Shown here in pieces: positions 46,394-58,399 of a DNA stretch of 64,000 bases. Made by a program: the position numbers and the translations under genes. Origin of the DNA: Cyprinodon diabolis. Taxonomy: Eukaryota > Chordata > Actinopteri > Cyprinodontiformes > Cyprinodontidae. Where the stretch lies: assembly GCA_030533445.1 (NCBI GenBank), contig CM060070.1:47576385-47640384 (forward strand), in the 5' to 3' direction. Within the stretch, counting starts at the first letter, position 1. Each line of letters starts with the position of its first letter. The notes under the pieces are model-generated. The model had not been told where the DNA came from and searched no databases. It saw nothing but the letters and a program-made list of their open reading frames with translations.

Positions 46394-47084
46394 TGTTAAA
46401 GAAAAAATATTATTTTTAGTTTTTAATACAGTGAATCTTATGGCATGTGTAAAAGGTATGTTGAGCACTCTCATTTTGAACATATTTCTTAATTTTGAAC
46501 AAGTTTGTGAAGATAACCTTTCCTTGAACCAAAGGACTGAATTTAAGTTTGTTCCTGAGAATTTATGGTAGGAAAGAGGCCCCCGCATTCCAACAGCTAT
46601 TCTGTGAGGTCTTATCTCATGTTTTCTTTAGCCAGATGTTTGCCGTAAATTAGGGGAAGCTCTAAGTTTTTCTGAGTGTCAGAGATAGCTCCTGGTTGGA
46701 GGAGCAAAAGCCAGCCTTATTTGAATAAATTAAATACAAGAGGATAAAGCTTTCTACACAAAAGTAAGAAATTAGATTTGCTCTTGCAACTCTCCAAAGA
46801 TGTCTTTGTACGTCTTTGCTTTCTTTCCTTCTCTCCATTTATGTCAGGTAATTGAATGTATGTCTCCGTTGTTCTGCAGTTTCTGGTATAAGTTTGTCCA
46901 TTGTCTTATTTCTAAGTTTGTGCATTGTCTTATATTGGATTAAACTCTGTAATTCTGTGACGTCAACACGCATTGCTGGTTTTCCTTGTGGCCACATGCA
47001 GCTCACCGAGAGGAACCTGGGAAGGAAGAGAGAAGCCAACCTTTTTCCAAAGTTAACTATTTTAGAATATTTTCTTCCTTAACA
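46394..47084 (+). repeat. 5' LTR of the retrovirus-like element
   Basis: TG...CA ends; nearly identical to 54141-54831. An AATAAA-like word lies in the middle part (about 46723). Confidence 0.95.
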
Positions 47085-47086
47085 AT

Positions 47087-47104
47087 TGGGGGCTCGTTCC
47101 GGTT
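47087..47104 (+). other. Primer binding site, tRNA-Pro-like
   Basis: TGGGGGCTCGTTCCGG starts 2 bp after the LTR. The first eleven bases equal the proline tRNA primer site of murine gammaretroviruses; the remainder differs. Confidence 0.75.
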
Positions 47105-50100
47105 CTGGAATCTCGGTGGGCAGCTGTTTGGCACTGATTGATCCGTTTCGGCCCGACGCTTCGGTGCGGTAAGACAGTATTTGATTATTTTTTATTTTTT
47201 AGTTGTCTGAAGTGCCGTGTGGTTGGACCGTGGCTGATTGCTCTTGCTGTGTGCGGCCTCACAGAATTTAGAAGCTGCAGAGGTAGATAGAATCCCTCCT
47301 AAAAGAGTCGATTGTTTAAGGATTTGAATAAATACACATTACAGGGAACTTTGGCTAGTTCAAACAGAGCCTTTACGTTAACTCTGATTTTAAGCTGGGT
47401 TTTTTATTATATTCTTTACCCTGAGGATTCATGCCTGTGCCTCAATAAAAGAATTTCGGGTGTCTGTGTATTCATTAGCAGGGGCTTGTATCAGCCCGGA
47501 GATTATGGCTCATCTCCAGTGGACTTATAATTAATTATTTGGGTTAATTGGACCGAGTTGTATCACTCATGGAAAAAGGACTAATAGGTCGGATCACCTT
47601 TCTCTGGCACTCTGAATCGAGTTGCTAGTAGTATAAAGGACTGAGAATAATTAATTTAGCAGGATGAATCACCTTAAAGGACTGATAGCAGGTTGAATCA
47701 CCTTAACGGACTGAGAAGTTGAAATGAGAATAAAAGGGATTTGTAAAAGTGAAGTTTGGAAAATTAAAAGATGCGTCATACATTCTTTTAGCCGGCGCCT
47801 GACATTTTCTTTTCTTTTCTGTCTTTTCTTGACTGAACTACGACGTTGTCTGTGTTTCTGTGTTTTGTACGTTTCTTTGTGTTTGTGTGCGTGCTTGGCT
47901 GCGGGTTGATCTATTGCTGTGTGTCTGTCTTCCCCCGTTATATATTCCACCACGCGCTGCTGTCTATTTGTCTGTCTGTGTCTAAATTGTGCTGAGATTG
48001 TGCGGAAGTGATTTGTGTTTCAAGATTGTGTTATGAAATATTTTCAAATGTTTTTGCTGGATGTTGTATTACCAACTTTCTGTTAAAATGTGCTTCTGTG
48101 GGACAGAGGTTTCTCCATTTTTGTTAAAAGTTTTGTTTCACAGCAGGGGGATTGATTGACCCCCCCATTTGCATTTTGGGAGTGCTTCAGTTCTGTTAGC
48201 ACTGATATTTCCAGCTCACTCTTTCAGGATTCTTGGATTTTGATGTGAATTTCTTTTAGAATGTGTTTTGTGTTGAAATGAAAAGTACAAAATAACAGAT
48301 TTACAGATGTTTTTACTTTCTCAGCGGGAGAAATGTGTGGCATCAGTTCCAGGCTGGAGCACTGGAATGATCCAATTGTTTTTTTAAATAATATTGTAAC
48401 ATTGACAATCACTTCAATTTCTAGGTTTCCTGACACAGGATGGAACACCCTCACTGTGTGGAACAAGAGAACAAAAGCGAGAACATATGGATGTTTTTCT
48501 GCTTGACAGTGTTTTCTACACTGTTAATGTAGGACATGTTGAAACACTAATGAATGACTTTGTTTCTTGTAGGACGATCTTCGTGTGCAGCCCATTTTGC
48601 ATATTACATGACCACATGAACGGTTTTTGGGTTTTCCTACAGGGGGTCTAGGTAGCCATTTAATAACAGTGGGCTATCATGAAATACGGTTGTGTGTATA
48701 ATATGGAGTTTTTAAAACAGGTTCACTCAAAACTGAACATTATTAGAACTATTGGATAATTTTTTTTCAACCATGGTGTTATAATAATAGTGTTTAAGAC
48801 TTTCACAGGACGAATTTTGGTTTGAACTCTGGGGTAACATCCTGAATCTTTCTAACAATGGGGGTTGATGAGTCTGCTTGAGTGTGAATGAGAGTGAATG
48901 TGTAGGCAGAGGGCCTTTGATGGGTTTTAGGAAGCGCTATGTGAATATGACGTCACTTTAGTGAGTAGCTGTGTGATATTTTTCTTATTTTAAACTATTT
49001 AGGGACCGTAAAGGTTTTGTTTCATAAATATACTTTTATTACTGCTTTACAGACAATTTTAAGGTAAAGACGATTACATATTTTGGTGTCACAATCTGGT
49101 TAAAGCTGAATCATCTGCTTGTGCAGTGGAATTAATATGAAACGAGAATTCAGCCTTGGCTTAAAGCAGATAAATGTCGTTATTAGGAAACTGTGTTATC
49201 CACTTTGACTAACAAACTAACCTAAATTCTAACTAAATTAACTTGGTTTATGTTTCATATGGGTAACTGATTGGACATGTTGAAATTTTAGCATAATGGG
49301 GGAAAGTTCTTCTATTTTTGTTATCCACATCTAAATTGTTTTTCTTTTGGAAATAAGAAAACACAGGGGGATGTTATAAAGATAAGATATTACAGATGGA
49401 ACTTTGAAATTTACATCATCTCAGTCTAGTTTGAATACTAGATGGAAGATTGGAGAAATCGTGGAACATCTTATGATATTTGGGTTTTTCAGCAAATTAT
49501 TATATAACAGTGACATAGATTCCAAATTATTTTCGAAATGATAATTTTATTATATCAACAGGGGGAGAAGGAGAAGTAGACCCTAATTCCTGGTAAATTT
49601 TTGGATATGGTTAATTGTAAATTAGTAAATCAATAATTTTGATTTTTTTTTCATTCAACAATAGTGAATTATGGATTTTTTTAATGTAGAGTCATATGGC
49701 CTTCCTGCTTGACTAAAATATGGTGTATGTGATATAGAAGCTTCTACTAAATTAGATTTGATCATCTAAAATTGAACGGTTTCAAATAACATCTATGCCA
49801 TGTTTATTTACATTTAAAATTGTTACTAGATTTCTGCATCACTGCTGACTTTGATTATATACAGTTGGGTGTAAATTGTTAATTTTGAGGAAAATTTTGG
49901 TTAAAACTGCTATGAAATTCAAATAAAATGTAACTAATTTCTGAAATTTTAAAATAGGACTTTGTCTTGAAGCGTGGGACAATGATAAGGATGTTTGGTA
50001 TTTAGTAGAACAATATGTAATTCATAATTATTTGACAAAGTGCAAAACTTTTATTAGTGTCAGTACTAGGACATTCTAGAGTTTTTTCTAATCCTTTAAT

Positions 50101-52699
50101 GAGTTTGTGAGATTGTGATTTTAAAATTTGTAGTTGATATTTGGCACAAGCAGAGTGAATGTCATCGAGGTATTGACATTTATTGATTTTGAACAGTAAG
50201 TGTCATTATTTTCTTAATTCTGGCACATCTGATCGTTGACTATTTTAACACATTTCTATGTTTATTCTTTTTGCGGTTCAGGATTTGGGGCAGTTGGCCG
50301 TTTGTGCTATAACAACAACAAATCTAGAGCCACACGGGAGGATGCATCACAAGATAAATTTTAACAAAATGTGGCATATATAAGTTTTGATTTTTTAATT
50401 ACTTTGTATTATTTTTTCTCTGGCAGTTCTCCTTCCTTCTGACTTGATGGCAATCTTGGGGAAAGGGTCTTTTAAGCTCAGAGATCATAGGACGATGTAT
50501 TTGAAGGGATCTTCTTGATTACCACATCAGGCCGCTGTTGTTGCTGAACAAAGATGCTGAACTGTGCCCATCTTCTGCTGGACTGCTGTATGTAAGCCAA
50601 AAGCTGTTGAACGATTACGAAGGTCAGCGAAGACGAACTGTTCTCCTGCTGTCACGTGAGGGCAAAGTGCTGCTCACAGGACCTGGCAACAGATGTCTCC
50701 TTTGAGTGTTGCTTTTCATACCTGGCTGAAAACAAAAGGGACTCAAGCGTTATCTATGGGAGTCTTCTATGGCTGGGAATCAGCAGTGAGTCGGGACCAC
50801 AAAGATCATAGCCTTTTGTCCAAACCCGGACGGGGGTTTCAGTGGATGACTGGTCTGCTGGTTTCTACGTCCTGCTCTGTCGACCACGAAAGGCTGACCA
50901 AAGTTCATCAAAGCGGGACTGTATCCAGATGCTTCTGCACTGCGGGAATGACTGCTACTCTGGACACCTTCTGATTCAGCAGATAAAGAATGGGGCATGG
51001 CAAGTCGCTCAGCGGTGGTCCTGTTGTGTGTTCTCATGTTTGATCCTGGATTCTCACCTCTGATCATGTGACCTGGGCGCCAAAGCCCACTCCTGGGGTT
51101 CCCTTCAGTCTGCAGGTTGGAGACGAAATGGGTGCCAACTAAACTTGGTAGTGGTGAATAAGTACTTTTTAAATTTTTGTAGTGTGTGATGCCATTGTTC
51201 TCTTCTTACTTTAGTTATAGCACTGATGCGCCCTGTTGTCTTCACGTCCTGAACTTCTGCAGTGTAATGCTAAGTGTTGAGGACACCCCATCTCCTGGGG
51301 TCAGAGGTTTTACAATGCAGTTTGAGGGTTGGTGTGCACCAACTGTTACGACACTGCATTCCTCGGAAATGCATTAACTTCCTCCATGATTCACTCTGTT
51401 TGTCTCACAAAATGCTAATGTGTCTTTTTTCCCTTCCTGCCTGAAAAGAATGGGCAGGGACTAACTATAGCAATTACATATTTTTTTCTTAACCATAGCT
51501 GAATTGCATTATGTGTTACGCTTCATCTACTAAGGAAGATGATCTAAATTTTATTTACATAGTACAGTGGCTACCATTCAGTAAAACTAAATTTAAATTT
51601 AAATGGAATTTAACATTAAGGTGTTAAAGTGAATTGATGGGTGTCTATGCAGCTTATTGAGCTAATGACACCAAGTTCTGTGTTGATTTCATAAATTTGA
51701 TCAAACATTAAATTCTTTGATTGAGGTGTGCAGATTGTAACAGCATCTGGGACACCATGTTTGAATTGCATCCAACTGTGTTACATGAGGCTAAAGTTAG
51801 TGGTGATAGCGGATTTCATCTCAATGAGTTGTATAGGATTTTTATTGTTTTCTATGACAGAACATTTGTTCTGTTAGAGAAACAGGGGGACATGAATGGA
51901 ATTGATCTAATAAGCAAATTTTTAGTTTGGATCTCTCTTTACTTTTCGGAAAAGAGGTTATTGAAGTTAAATCAAAATACATTAAATGTTTTACGGTGTA
52001 TTAGCAGCATTAAATATGAGCTAACTATTTGGATATGAAAGAAGTAAAATTTATAAATTGAATATACTAAACTAAATATTACCTATCAAATAATTTACAT
52101 AAAACAGTGTTTCTTAAACTAAGGAAGGTGATCATTGGATTGTTGCATCTCTATTCATATGATTTAAAATAAGTTGTTTAACTAAGACATCTAGGAAGGT
52201 CTAAACTAAAGATTTACATCATTTAATAAATTTAGCTGTATCGAATCTCTCTCCAAAACTGAAAAGGCATTGATAATGGATAAACAATATAAAAAGGGTA
52301 ATACATTATTCAATTAAATATTGTATAAATAGGTTTTCAAAAGAATAAATGGATCAAAGGTAAAAATGGTTGAAATTTTTGGGATTTAAAACTATGATTG
52401 GAATACAGTAGGTCATTTTTGATATTTAGTGACAAGATTAACTTTACTCATGTAAAACAGGCTGATCATTCTTTAAGGTTTTAAAAAAATAGAAAATATG
52501 ATGATTGAAATTAAATTGGTCTAAATTGGAGATTTACAAATTAACAATTATGGAACTGCTTCTAAAATACAGTTAAGTTTTGGGTTCAACATGAGAGGAA
52601 ACATTTATTTCTCATGTAGCCCTTATATAAAAAGAGGGTCAAAGGATTGATAAAATACAGCTCTAAAGAAGCAGATTTATAATACAAAAGGAAGACAGC
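47105..52699 (+). other. AT-rich interior of the retrovirus-like element without coding frames
   Basis: Open frames are short (at most about 105 codons) and have no recognisable retroviral motif: no PTAP/CCHC, DTG or YxDD was seen. Several purine tracts of the form acaggggg recur (48143, 48640, 49369, 49558, 51889), whose meaning is unclear. This part looks like replaced or long-decayed sequence. Confidence 0.7.
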
Positions 52700-52713
52700 A
52701 AAGCTGTCATAAA

Positions 52714-53084
52714 GTGTCGGATCAATCATTAACCAATCAACAGGGTTCTCTCCATATGAGCTCCAGACAGGATGGATGTTTCCAGGACCTGCTACCCGCA
52801 TTCCAGGATGGAAAGGTGAGCTTGCACATTTATCTCATAAAGATTTCTTCAATGAGTTACAGGTCCTGGCAGCGGAATTTACAAAATACCAGACGACACA
52901 GGAACATCCAGGCTCGGGACCAGTTCCGGGAATCGACTGGGTGCGCCTGAAGGTCATCAAAAGAAAGTGGTCTGAACCTCGCTTCACCGGACCATACCGA
53001 GTCGTGGAGAGGACATCTCATGCTGTCCGTCTGCAAAGGAAAAGGAGACACCGGGTTCCATTGGAGTCAGTGCATAGCAGCTGA
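52714..53084 (+). pseudogene. Integrase C-terminal remnant
   Basis: A frame starting near 52776 and ending at 53084 contains WVRLKVIKRKWSEPRFTGPY, the C-terminal DNA-binding domain signature of gammaretrovirus-type integrases; the preceding bases give NQQ-GFSPYEL-like text in another frame, so there is a break near 52770. The catalytic core is absent upstream. Confidence 0.8.
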
Positions 53085-54128
53085 GGAGCCACAACGCACG
53101 CTACAAGGCGTACAGGAGAATCTACAGTCTCAACCTGCAGGCCCATCTGCAGGCCCATCCCAGCATGGAGGAGGATCTGCAGTTCCAGGCAGAAGTGTAG
53201 CAGGGATTCCTGCCAAGACCACTTCATTTTCCTGAATTACAAGGCTTAAAAGGTCCGGACAGGCACAATAATCCTGTTCCGGTGTCCTTCCATTGAGAAA
53301 AGGAGATTGCAACCTCTCCTTAAACTCACTGTTATATTGGCATAATACCCCAATTTTCAGTGAGCAACGGACACTCAGGTGGAAACCTGAGGTTTACAAC
53401 CGAGGAGGAATACATGAAGAATCAGGCTACAAGATCATCATTAACTTATCTTCTCTTTATTGCGTGTTTTCGTTTTTTGCGAGCTCTTAAAGAACATTCG
53501 TTTCTTTTTGCGCGTATTTTTGGATCGTTTCCTGACGAAGAATTCATATTCATTTTTGGAGGACTATCGAAGGAGCATAGAGACGAACTCTAAGTTCTTA
53601 TCATTGAATCATGTGAAAAAAAAAAAGGTATTTTGTAATTTTTATGTGTTTATGATTTATTTTCTTTTTTTGATGTTGTTATTGTTTTGTATTGACAAAT
53701 TGTAATTTTTGTGGCGAGTATTGTCTTTTAAGTTTCCTGGGCATGTTTTAGTAATTTCGAGATATCTTACTCTGGTTTTCTAATTTTATACTTGGGCTGA
53801 TATTTCTATTGTGTTTTTTCTTCTATTGACATAACTGAGTTTTATGATTTTTCATATTTGATAAGTGAAATGTATTTTTACTGGTTAAAATTTTGTGGTT
53901 CATCAGGTGAGTATTAAATTGTTGGATAGCGCAAGATACATTTGATAAGTTCAGATAATGAAGTTCAGCTTCAGACACATGACCTGGCCGTGGAGCTAGG
54001 AGGTTCTGTTTAAAAGGGGACTGTTATATAATTAGGCTAAGGTTTTAGTTTTTTAATATACTAAATAGTTTTTTGGTTCCTCTATTAGAAGGCTTAATTT
54101 ATTTGTGAGGTCTGTGTGTCTCAGACCT
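53085..54128 (+). other. 3' interior of the retrovirus-like element
   Basis: Short frames only. No surface or transmembrane envelope motif was recognised. Confidence 0.55.
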
Positions 54129-54140
54129 AAAAAGAGGGAC
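54129..54140 (+). other. Polypurine tract
   Basis: AAAAAGAGGGAC lies directly before the 3' LTR and would prime plus-strand DNA synthesis in a retrovirus. Confidence 0.8.
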
Positions 54141-54831
54141 TGTTAAAGAAAAATTATTATTTTTAGTTTTTAATACAGTGAATCTTATGGCATGTGTAAA
54201 AGGTATGTTGAGCACTCTCATTTTGAACATATTTCTTAATTTTGAACAATTTTGTGAAGATAACCTTTCCTTGAACCAAAGGACTGAATTTAAGTTTGTT
54301 CCTGAGAATTTATGGTAGGAAAGAGGCCCCCGCATTCCAACAGCTATTCTGTGAGGTCTTATCTCATGTTTTCTTTAGCCAGATGTTTGCCGTAAATTAG
54401 GGGAAGCTCTAAGTTTTTCTGAGTGTCAGAGATAGCTCCTGGTTGGAGGAGCAAAAGCCAGCCTTATTTGAATAAATTAAATACAAGAGGATAAAGCTTT
54501 CTACACAGAAGTAAAAAATTAGATTTGCTCTTGCAACTCTCCAAAGATGTCTTTGTACGTCTTTGCTTTCTTTCCTTCTCTCCATTTATGTCAGGTAATT
54601 GAATGTATGTCTCCGTTGTTCTGCAGTTTCTGGTATAAGTTTGTCCATTGTCTTATTTCTAAGTTTGTGCATTGTCTTATATTGGATTAAACTCTGTAAT
54701 TCTGTGACGTCAACACGCATTGCTGGTTTTCCTTGTGGCCACATGCAGCTCGCCGAGAGGAACCTGGGAAGGAAGAGAGAAGCCAACCTTTTTCCAAAGT
54801 TAACTATTTTAGAATATTTTCTTCCTTAACA
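54141..54831 (+). repeat. 3' LTR of the retrovirus-like element
   Basis: 691 bp, the same length as the 5' LTR. Confidence 0.95.
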
Positions 54832-54839
54832 AAACCTAC

Positions 54840-55007
54840 CACAATTTGCTGTTTCTACTTTAGCTAACTTATCCTTCACTCTTTTCCCCTGGCATGTAAT
54901 GAAATGATCCTTCCTCTTGCAAATCAAACAGATTTCAGGTAAAATTGCGGAAGAACCATGTATGTCATCTTTTGAATGCAATCTCTTTTGAGAAGGACCG
55001 GCACTAT
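54840..55007 (-). pseudogene. Exon of the cysteine-cluster gene remnant
   Basis: On the minus strand, acceptor 'ctgtttcatttccag' precedes a 168-nt open exon that includes ILPEICLICKRKDHF and GKRVKDKLAKVETANCG. The CxxC pair followed by a basic segment and VET fits the fish family recognised at 46060. The donor 'gtaggt' starts at 54839, and the LTR element is inserted 8 bp into the intron. Confidence 0.6.
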
Positions 55008-55009
55008 CT

Positions 55010-55659
55010 GGAAATGAAACAGAAATACCCAGTAAAGATTTAATTGAAGATGGAATAATGAATAGGTTTCAGCCATCATTCTCAAAGGTTAAATCATTCA
55101 CTAACTAAAGCTGTACTATAGAACAAAACAAACTGTTTGCCATTAAGATCCATGCACTTTTTCATTACAATTTCAAAGGCAAAAAAACAGCAATCACTGT
55201 AGTGTAGTATTATTTGCTACCCTACACTTTTTCACTTTATATATTTGTGTCAATAATGATCAGTATCAGCATGGTCAGAAGGACAATCTTTATGTGGCAG
55301 GGTAAGATTTTGACAATGATTCAAAAAATCCCACAATATATACATACATGTCTTGACTGCCGCCTTTTTAGGCCAATTGAAAAATACACATGCACTAGGT
55401 ACGTAATCTGGTTCATGATCATGATGATGGCACAAAAAATGTATGATTGATGACCTATATTCAGCTTTATGGAGGCTACACAAGATCTTAACAATAATGT
55501 GAATGCACTCACCGTTACCAGCTGATTGTTGTGTTTTTTACTGTCTGTTTCTGGTGTAGAACATTTGCTGAGGGACGATAGTAGGGCAGTGTTTCCAGTT
55601 CATTATACTCCCTACCAAGGTGTGTGCGATTGACAACACTGCATTGCACTGTCTCCCTT
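55010..55659 (-). other. Probable intron or degenerate exon of the same remnant
   Basis: A minus-strand frame near 55520-55660 (LGREYNELETLPYYRPSANV) follows the first exon in another phase and may be coding that lost its frame. No other feature was seen. Confidence 0.35.
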
Positions 55660-55818
55660 TCAGCGATATCGACTCTTCTGCGATTTTTCTGAGGTGTCCC
55701 ATCTAGCTCTAGTTATAACACAGATATTTTCGATACAATTATCTACTATGTGCATCCAGCAAGCAGGATTTTCATCTTTATCATCCGATCCACGCCGCCG
55801 CTTACCGGGCGCAGCCAT
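55660..55818 (-). pseudogene. First exon of the cysteine-cluster gene remnant
   Basis: MAAPGKRRRGSDDKDENPAC is followed by WMHIVDNCIENICVITRARW and a stop at 55660-55662; 52 codons. The basic start and the 'cause-like' C-terminal half resemble the N-terminus of the multi-copy fish family. If the frame continued in the +1 phase it would run on for about 45 codons (to about 55510), so a frameshift near 55670 is likely. Confidence 0.5.
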
Positions 55819-55850
55819 CTTTGTTTACATGCCAGCCTCATCACTACCGT
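55785..55850 (-). promoter_or_regulatory. CpG-rich start region with YY1-like ATG motif
   Basis: On the minus strand the start codon sits in AAAGATGGCTGCGCC, which resembles the YY1 site that often overlaps start codons of TATA-less vertebrate genes. The local CpG density is much higher than in the surroundings. This is inference from composition only. Confidence 0.35.
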
Positions 55851-56471
55851 TGTGGCGTAGTAATCGCCATGCGCTTATTGGTCTGAACTATATGTGGGAT
55901 GCTAACAGTCAGATGATTTGCATATGGCGGAAAGAAAATTAGTTCTAACTTCACGCTCGAATTGTTTAAATACTGCAGGATTTCTGCGTGTGGAAACTTA
56001 ATGTAAGCTTGCTGGTGTGATATATTTTCAGACTATATAAACAGATTGTATTACCCAGAACACTGGAATGGGATGACATGATAGAAATGCTAGCTTATGG
56101 CCTAGGACCAATTCAGCAATTCTTAGCCAATGTAATAATGATAATTTGTAATGAGGCAGACTATTACATCATATTCATTCGTTACATTTTTTAAGTATGT
56201 TTCCATGGTGAAATACAATATTATGTTTTCTTACATTTAGAAGCCAATATTGCATTAATACATAATGCACCAGATCATATAATGTGATATTACAACCTAA
56301 GTAAAACCGTTTGAATCTAGCAAATAAAATGTTTATAGCAGAAGTAATACCACTTTATGAAAATGTCTTAAATTTGGTGACCTAGAAAGATAACTTAATG
56401 TATTTTTTTCTTTTACATTTCAGAAATAAAATGAAACAGTTCACTATAAATTGATTGATTTTACTGTGTTT
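55851..56471. other. Spacer between divergent remnants
   Basis: AT-rich after the CpG-rich edge. Nothing recognised. Confidence 0.45.
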
Positions 56472-56782
56472 ATTGACAGACAGACAAATGAAGCAAGCAA
56501 TCCCAGTCACCTTCTCTTGAAAGAATCTATGAAGAAATCCTGGATTCTTCATTTGAAGCTGCTGGAACCTCAAGAAGCTGCAGAAAATCCAGAAGCTGAG
56601 GATGATTGATGATTATATCCCACATTCAAGATCCAGATGAAGCTCTTCAGTTCCCTCCAGTCATGGCTATTAATGTATCTGCTGAAGATCTTGAAATCCA
56701 ATTTGGGCCAATTTCCAGTCATGATAAGGAGAGTCTAGACTCCACCTTTCATTGGAACCAAGATGACATTAACTCCTCTCAG
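56472..56782 (+). pseudogene. HECT-type gene remnant, exon with SLERIY motif
   Basis: One frame gives SPSLERIYEEILDSSFEAAG and stops at the end of the serine/arginine-rich tail; after a break, DPDEALQFPPVMAINVSAED runs to the donor 'gtaaat' at 56783. At least two frame changes are required, so it is degenerate. Confidence 0.55.
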
Positions 56783-57038
56783 GTAAATATAAAACAACTT
56801 TAAAAACTAAGTTTTGTCTCTGTGTGTCTCTTTCTAGTATAATTTCTGTCATATAGATGAAATCAGTAGCCATTTAAAACTAAACAATATTGATAGAAGA
56901 AAAAAATTCCGTTTTTAAATTTGATTTATGTTCAATCATTAAAAAAATAAAAATAAAAAAACTGATTCAGAAAGTATTTTACACGTGTGTAATATTTTTT
57001 GATTAAAGTTGAATTCTATTTTTTTTTTTATCTCACAG

Positions 57039-57807
57039 CACTCAAGACAGAATGATGGAGCTGCATCATTGCACAGTAGCTTTGCACAACCAGGCCAATA
57101 TGACAAAGAAATTCACTGCGTTCAGATTAGACGAATTAATGTTGTTAGTGATCCCATAAACATTTTTATGGAACCAGCAGTTATGAATGTTCAGCTAAAA
57201 GTGGAACTCAAAAATGAAAAAGCTTTTGACAGTGATGGTGTGTCAAGAGAGGTGAACATTTGTGTATGAGGGGGAGGATGAACAAATACCCAGGCTTCGA
57301 ACAGACTTCACTGAAAAGCAAAGGGAAGCTGTTGGAAGAATTTTGTTAAAAGGATACTTGGACCATAACATGATAACAATCCAATTGTCTCCAGCTTTTA
57401 TCCTTGCCTGCTTTCAGGGGGTTAGTTCAGTGGATGAAGAACTGCTGATGATGTCCTTCCATAGGTTCCTTTCAGCACATGAACGGCTGGCAGTAGACAA
57501 AGCTCTATGAGGAAACATGGATGAAGATGTTGAGGAGGACTTGCTTGACCTATTTTCAAGGATGGGCTCACACAGCTATTATACTAAAGAAAATGTCCAG
57601 GCTGCCCTGTCCTCAAGTGTACATAAAGTTCTTCTTCAAGAACCAAAATTTGTAATAGATAGTTTCCACTCCTCTTTTTACAATGCAGTGCCATCACTAG
57701 CCAGCAAAGAAAATGTTATTAAACTTTATGATTCAAAGAGGGCAACTGTAACTCCCTCCAAGATGAATTACGGACACAAGGCGTTCTTTATGTTTACTGG
57801 CATTTAA
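57039..57807 (+). pseudogene. HECT-type gene remnant, main domain
   Basis: Acceptor 'tctcacag' precedes QPGQYDKEIHCVQIRRINVV and EKAFDSDGVSREV (GVSRE marks the start of the HECT-like domain in this family). About 60-70 residues seem missing before GEDEQIPRLRTDFTEKQREA, and the frame changes there. ILLKGYLDHNMITIQLSPAF and SVDEELLMMSFHRFLSAHER follow, then a TGA at 57508-57510, then DEDVEEDLLDLFSRMGSHSY and LQEPKFVIDSFHSSFYNAVP to 57807. The order and content match the C-terminal half of fish G2E3-like proteins. Confidence 0.7.
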
Positions 57808-58399
57808 TTCGACACAGGTGTCATCAATGATGCCGTGAGAACTGTACAAACAACATAAAATAATCAATTTAAATACAATAGGGCATTCTCATGGAGAATA
57901 AACAAATACGTTTGTAACAACATAAACTTTTCCTAAATCAATAGTTTGACCTCTTTGTGTAACATTTAAAGACATGTGACTGATAAACTTAACAGATATT
58001 TCAAGCACAAACATCATCCTTTATGGAAACATATAATAAGAACTCTTTACCTCATTGGCCGCATTAAATTGAAGGGGTTAATAAAAATATGAATTGCAGC
58101 ACCATCCCCTTCATTAAAGAGCAGAAAAAGTCTTCACTGCAAGCATCACAGACAGGAAAAATGAAGCATGCTGCCCTCTGTCGAATATAACGTGTAACTG
58201 CAATATTGATCCGACTAAAACAAAACAGTGAACATTGTTTCCACCCTGAAACCTTTACAGAAGCTTCTAAATGTACATTTTAACCATCATTCGTCTGAAT
58301 TTCTTACCCCAACATTATTTTTTAACATATTTAAAACAAATTAAATCTATGAAATTAACTTAAACAGCATAACTGCTCCTGATGGCAGTAACATCAACA
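57808..58399. other. Intron-like spacer
   Basis: AT-rich, no element recognised; may be an intron of the HECT-type remnant. Confidence 0.4.

Larger units (their letters stand above)
46394..54831 (+). mobile_element. Retrovirus-like (ERV1-type) element with a nearly empty interior
   Basis: Two 691-bp LTRs (46394-47084 and 54141-54831) begin TGTTAAAG and end TTAACA and are flanked by a perfect 4-bp duplication AAAC. A primer site resembling the tRNA-Pro type follows the left LTR and a purine tract precedes the right one. I count five substitutions between the LTRs. The 7-kb interior has no recognisable gag, protease, RT or env; only an integrase C-terminal piece is seen. Gammaretrovirus-like LTR elements duplicate 4 or 5 bp, which fits. 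Confidence 0.92.

Noticed and set aside
50693..51377. Frames of 63-95 codons in the retrovirus-like interior
   Set aside because: No recognisable motif; both strands are open, as expected by chance.
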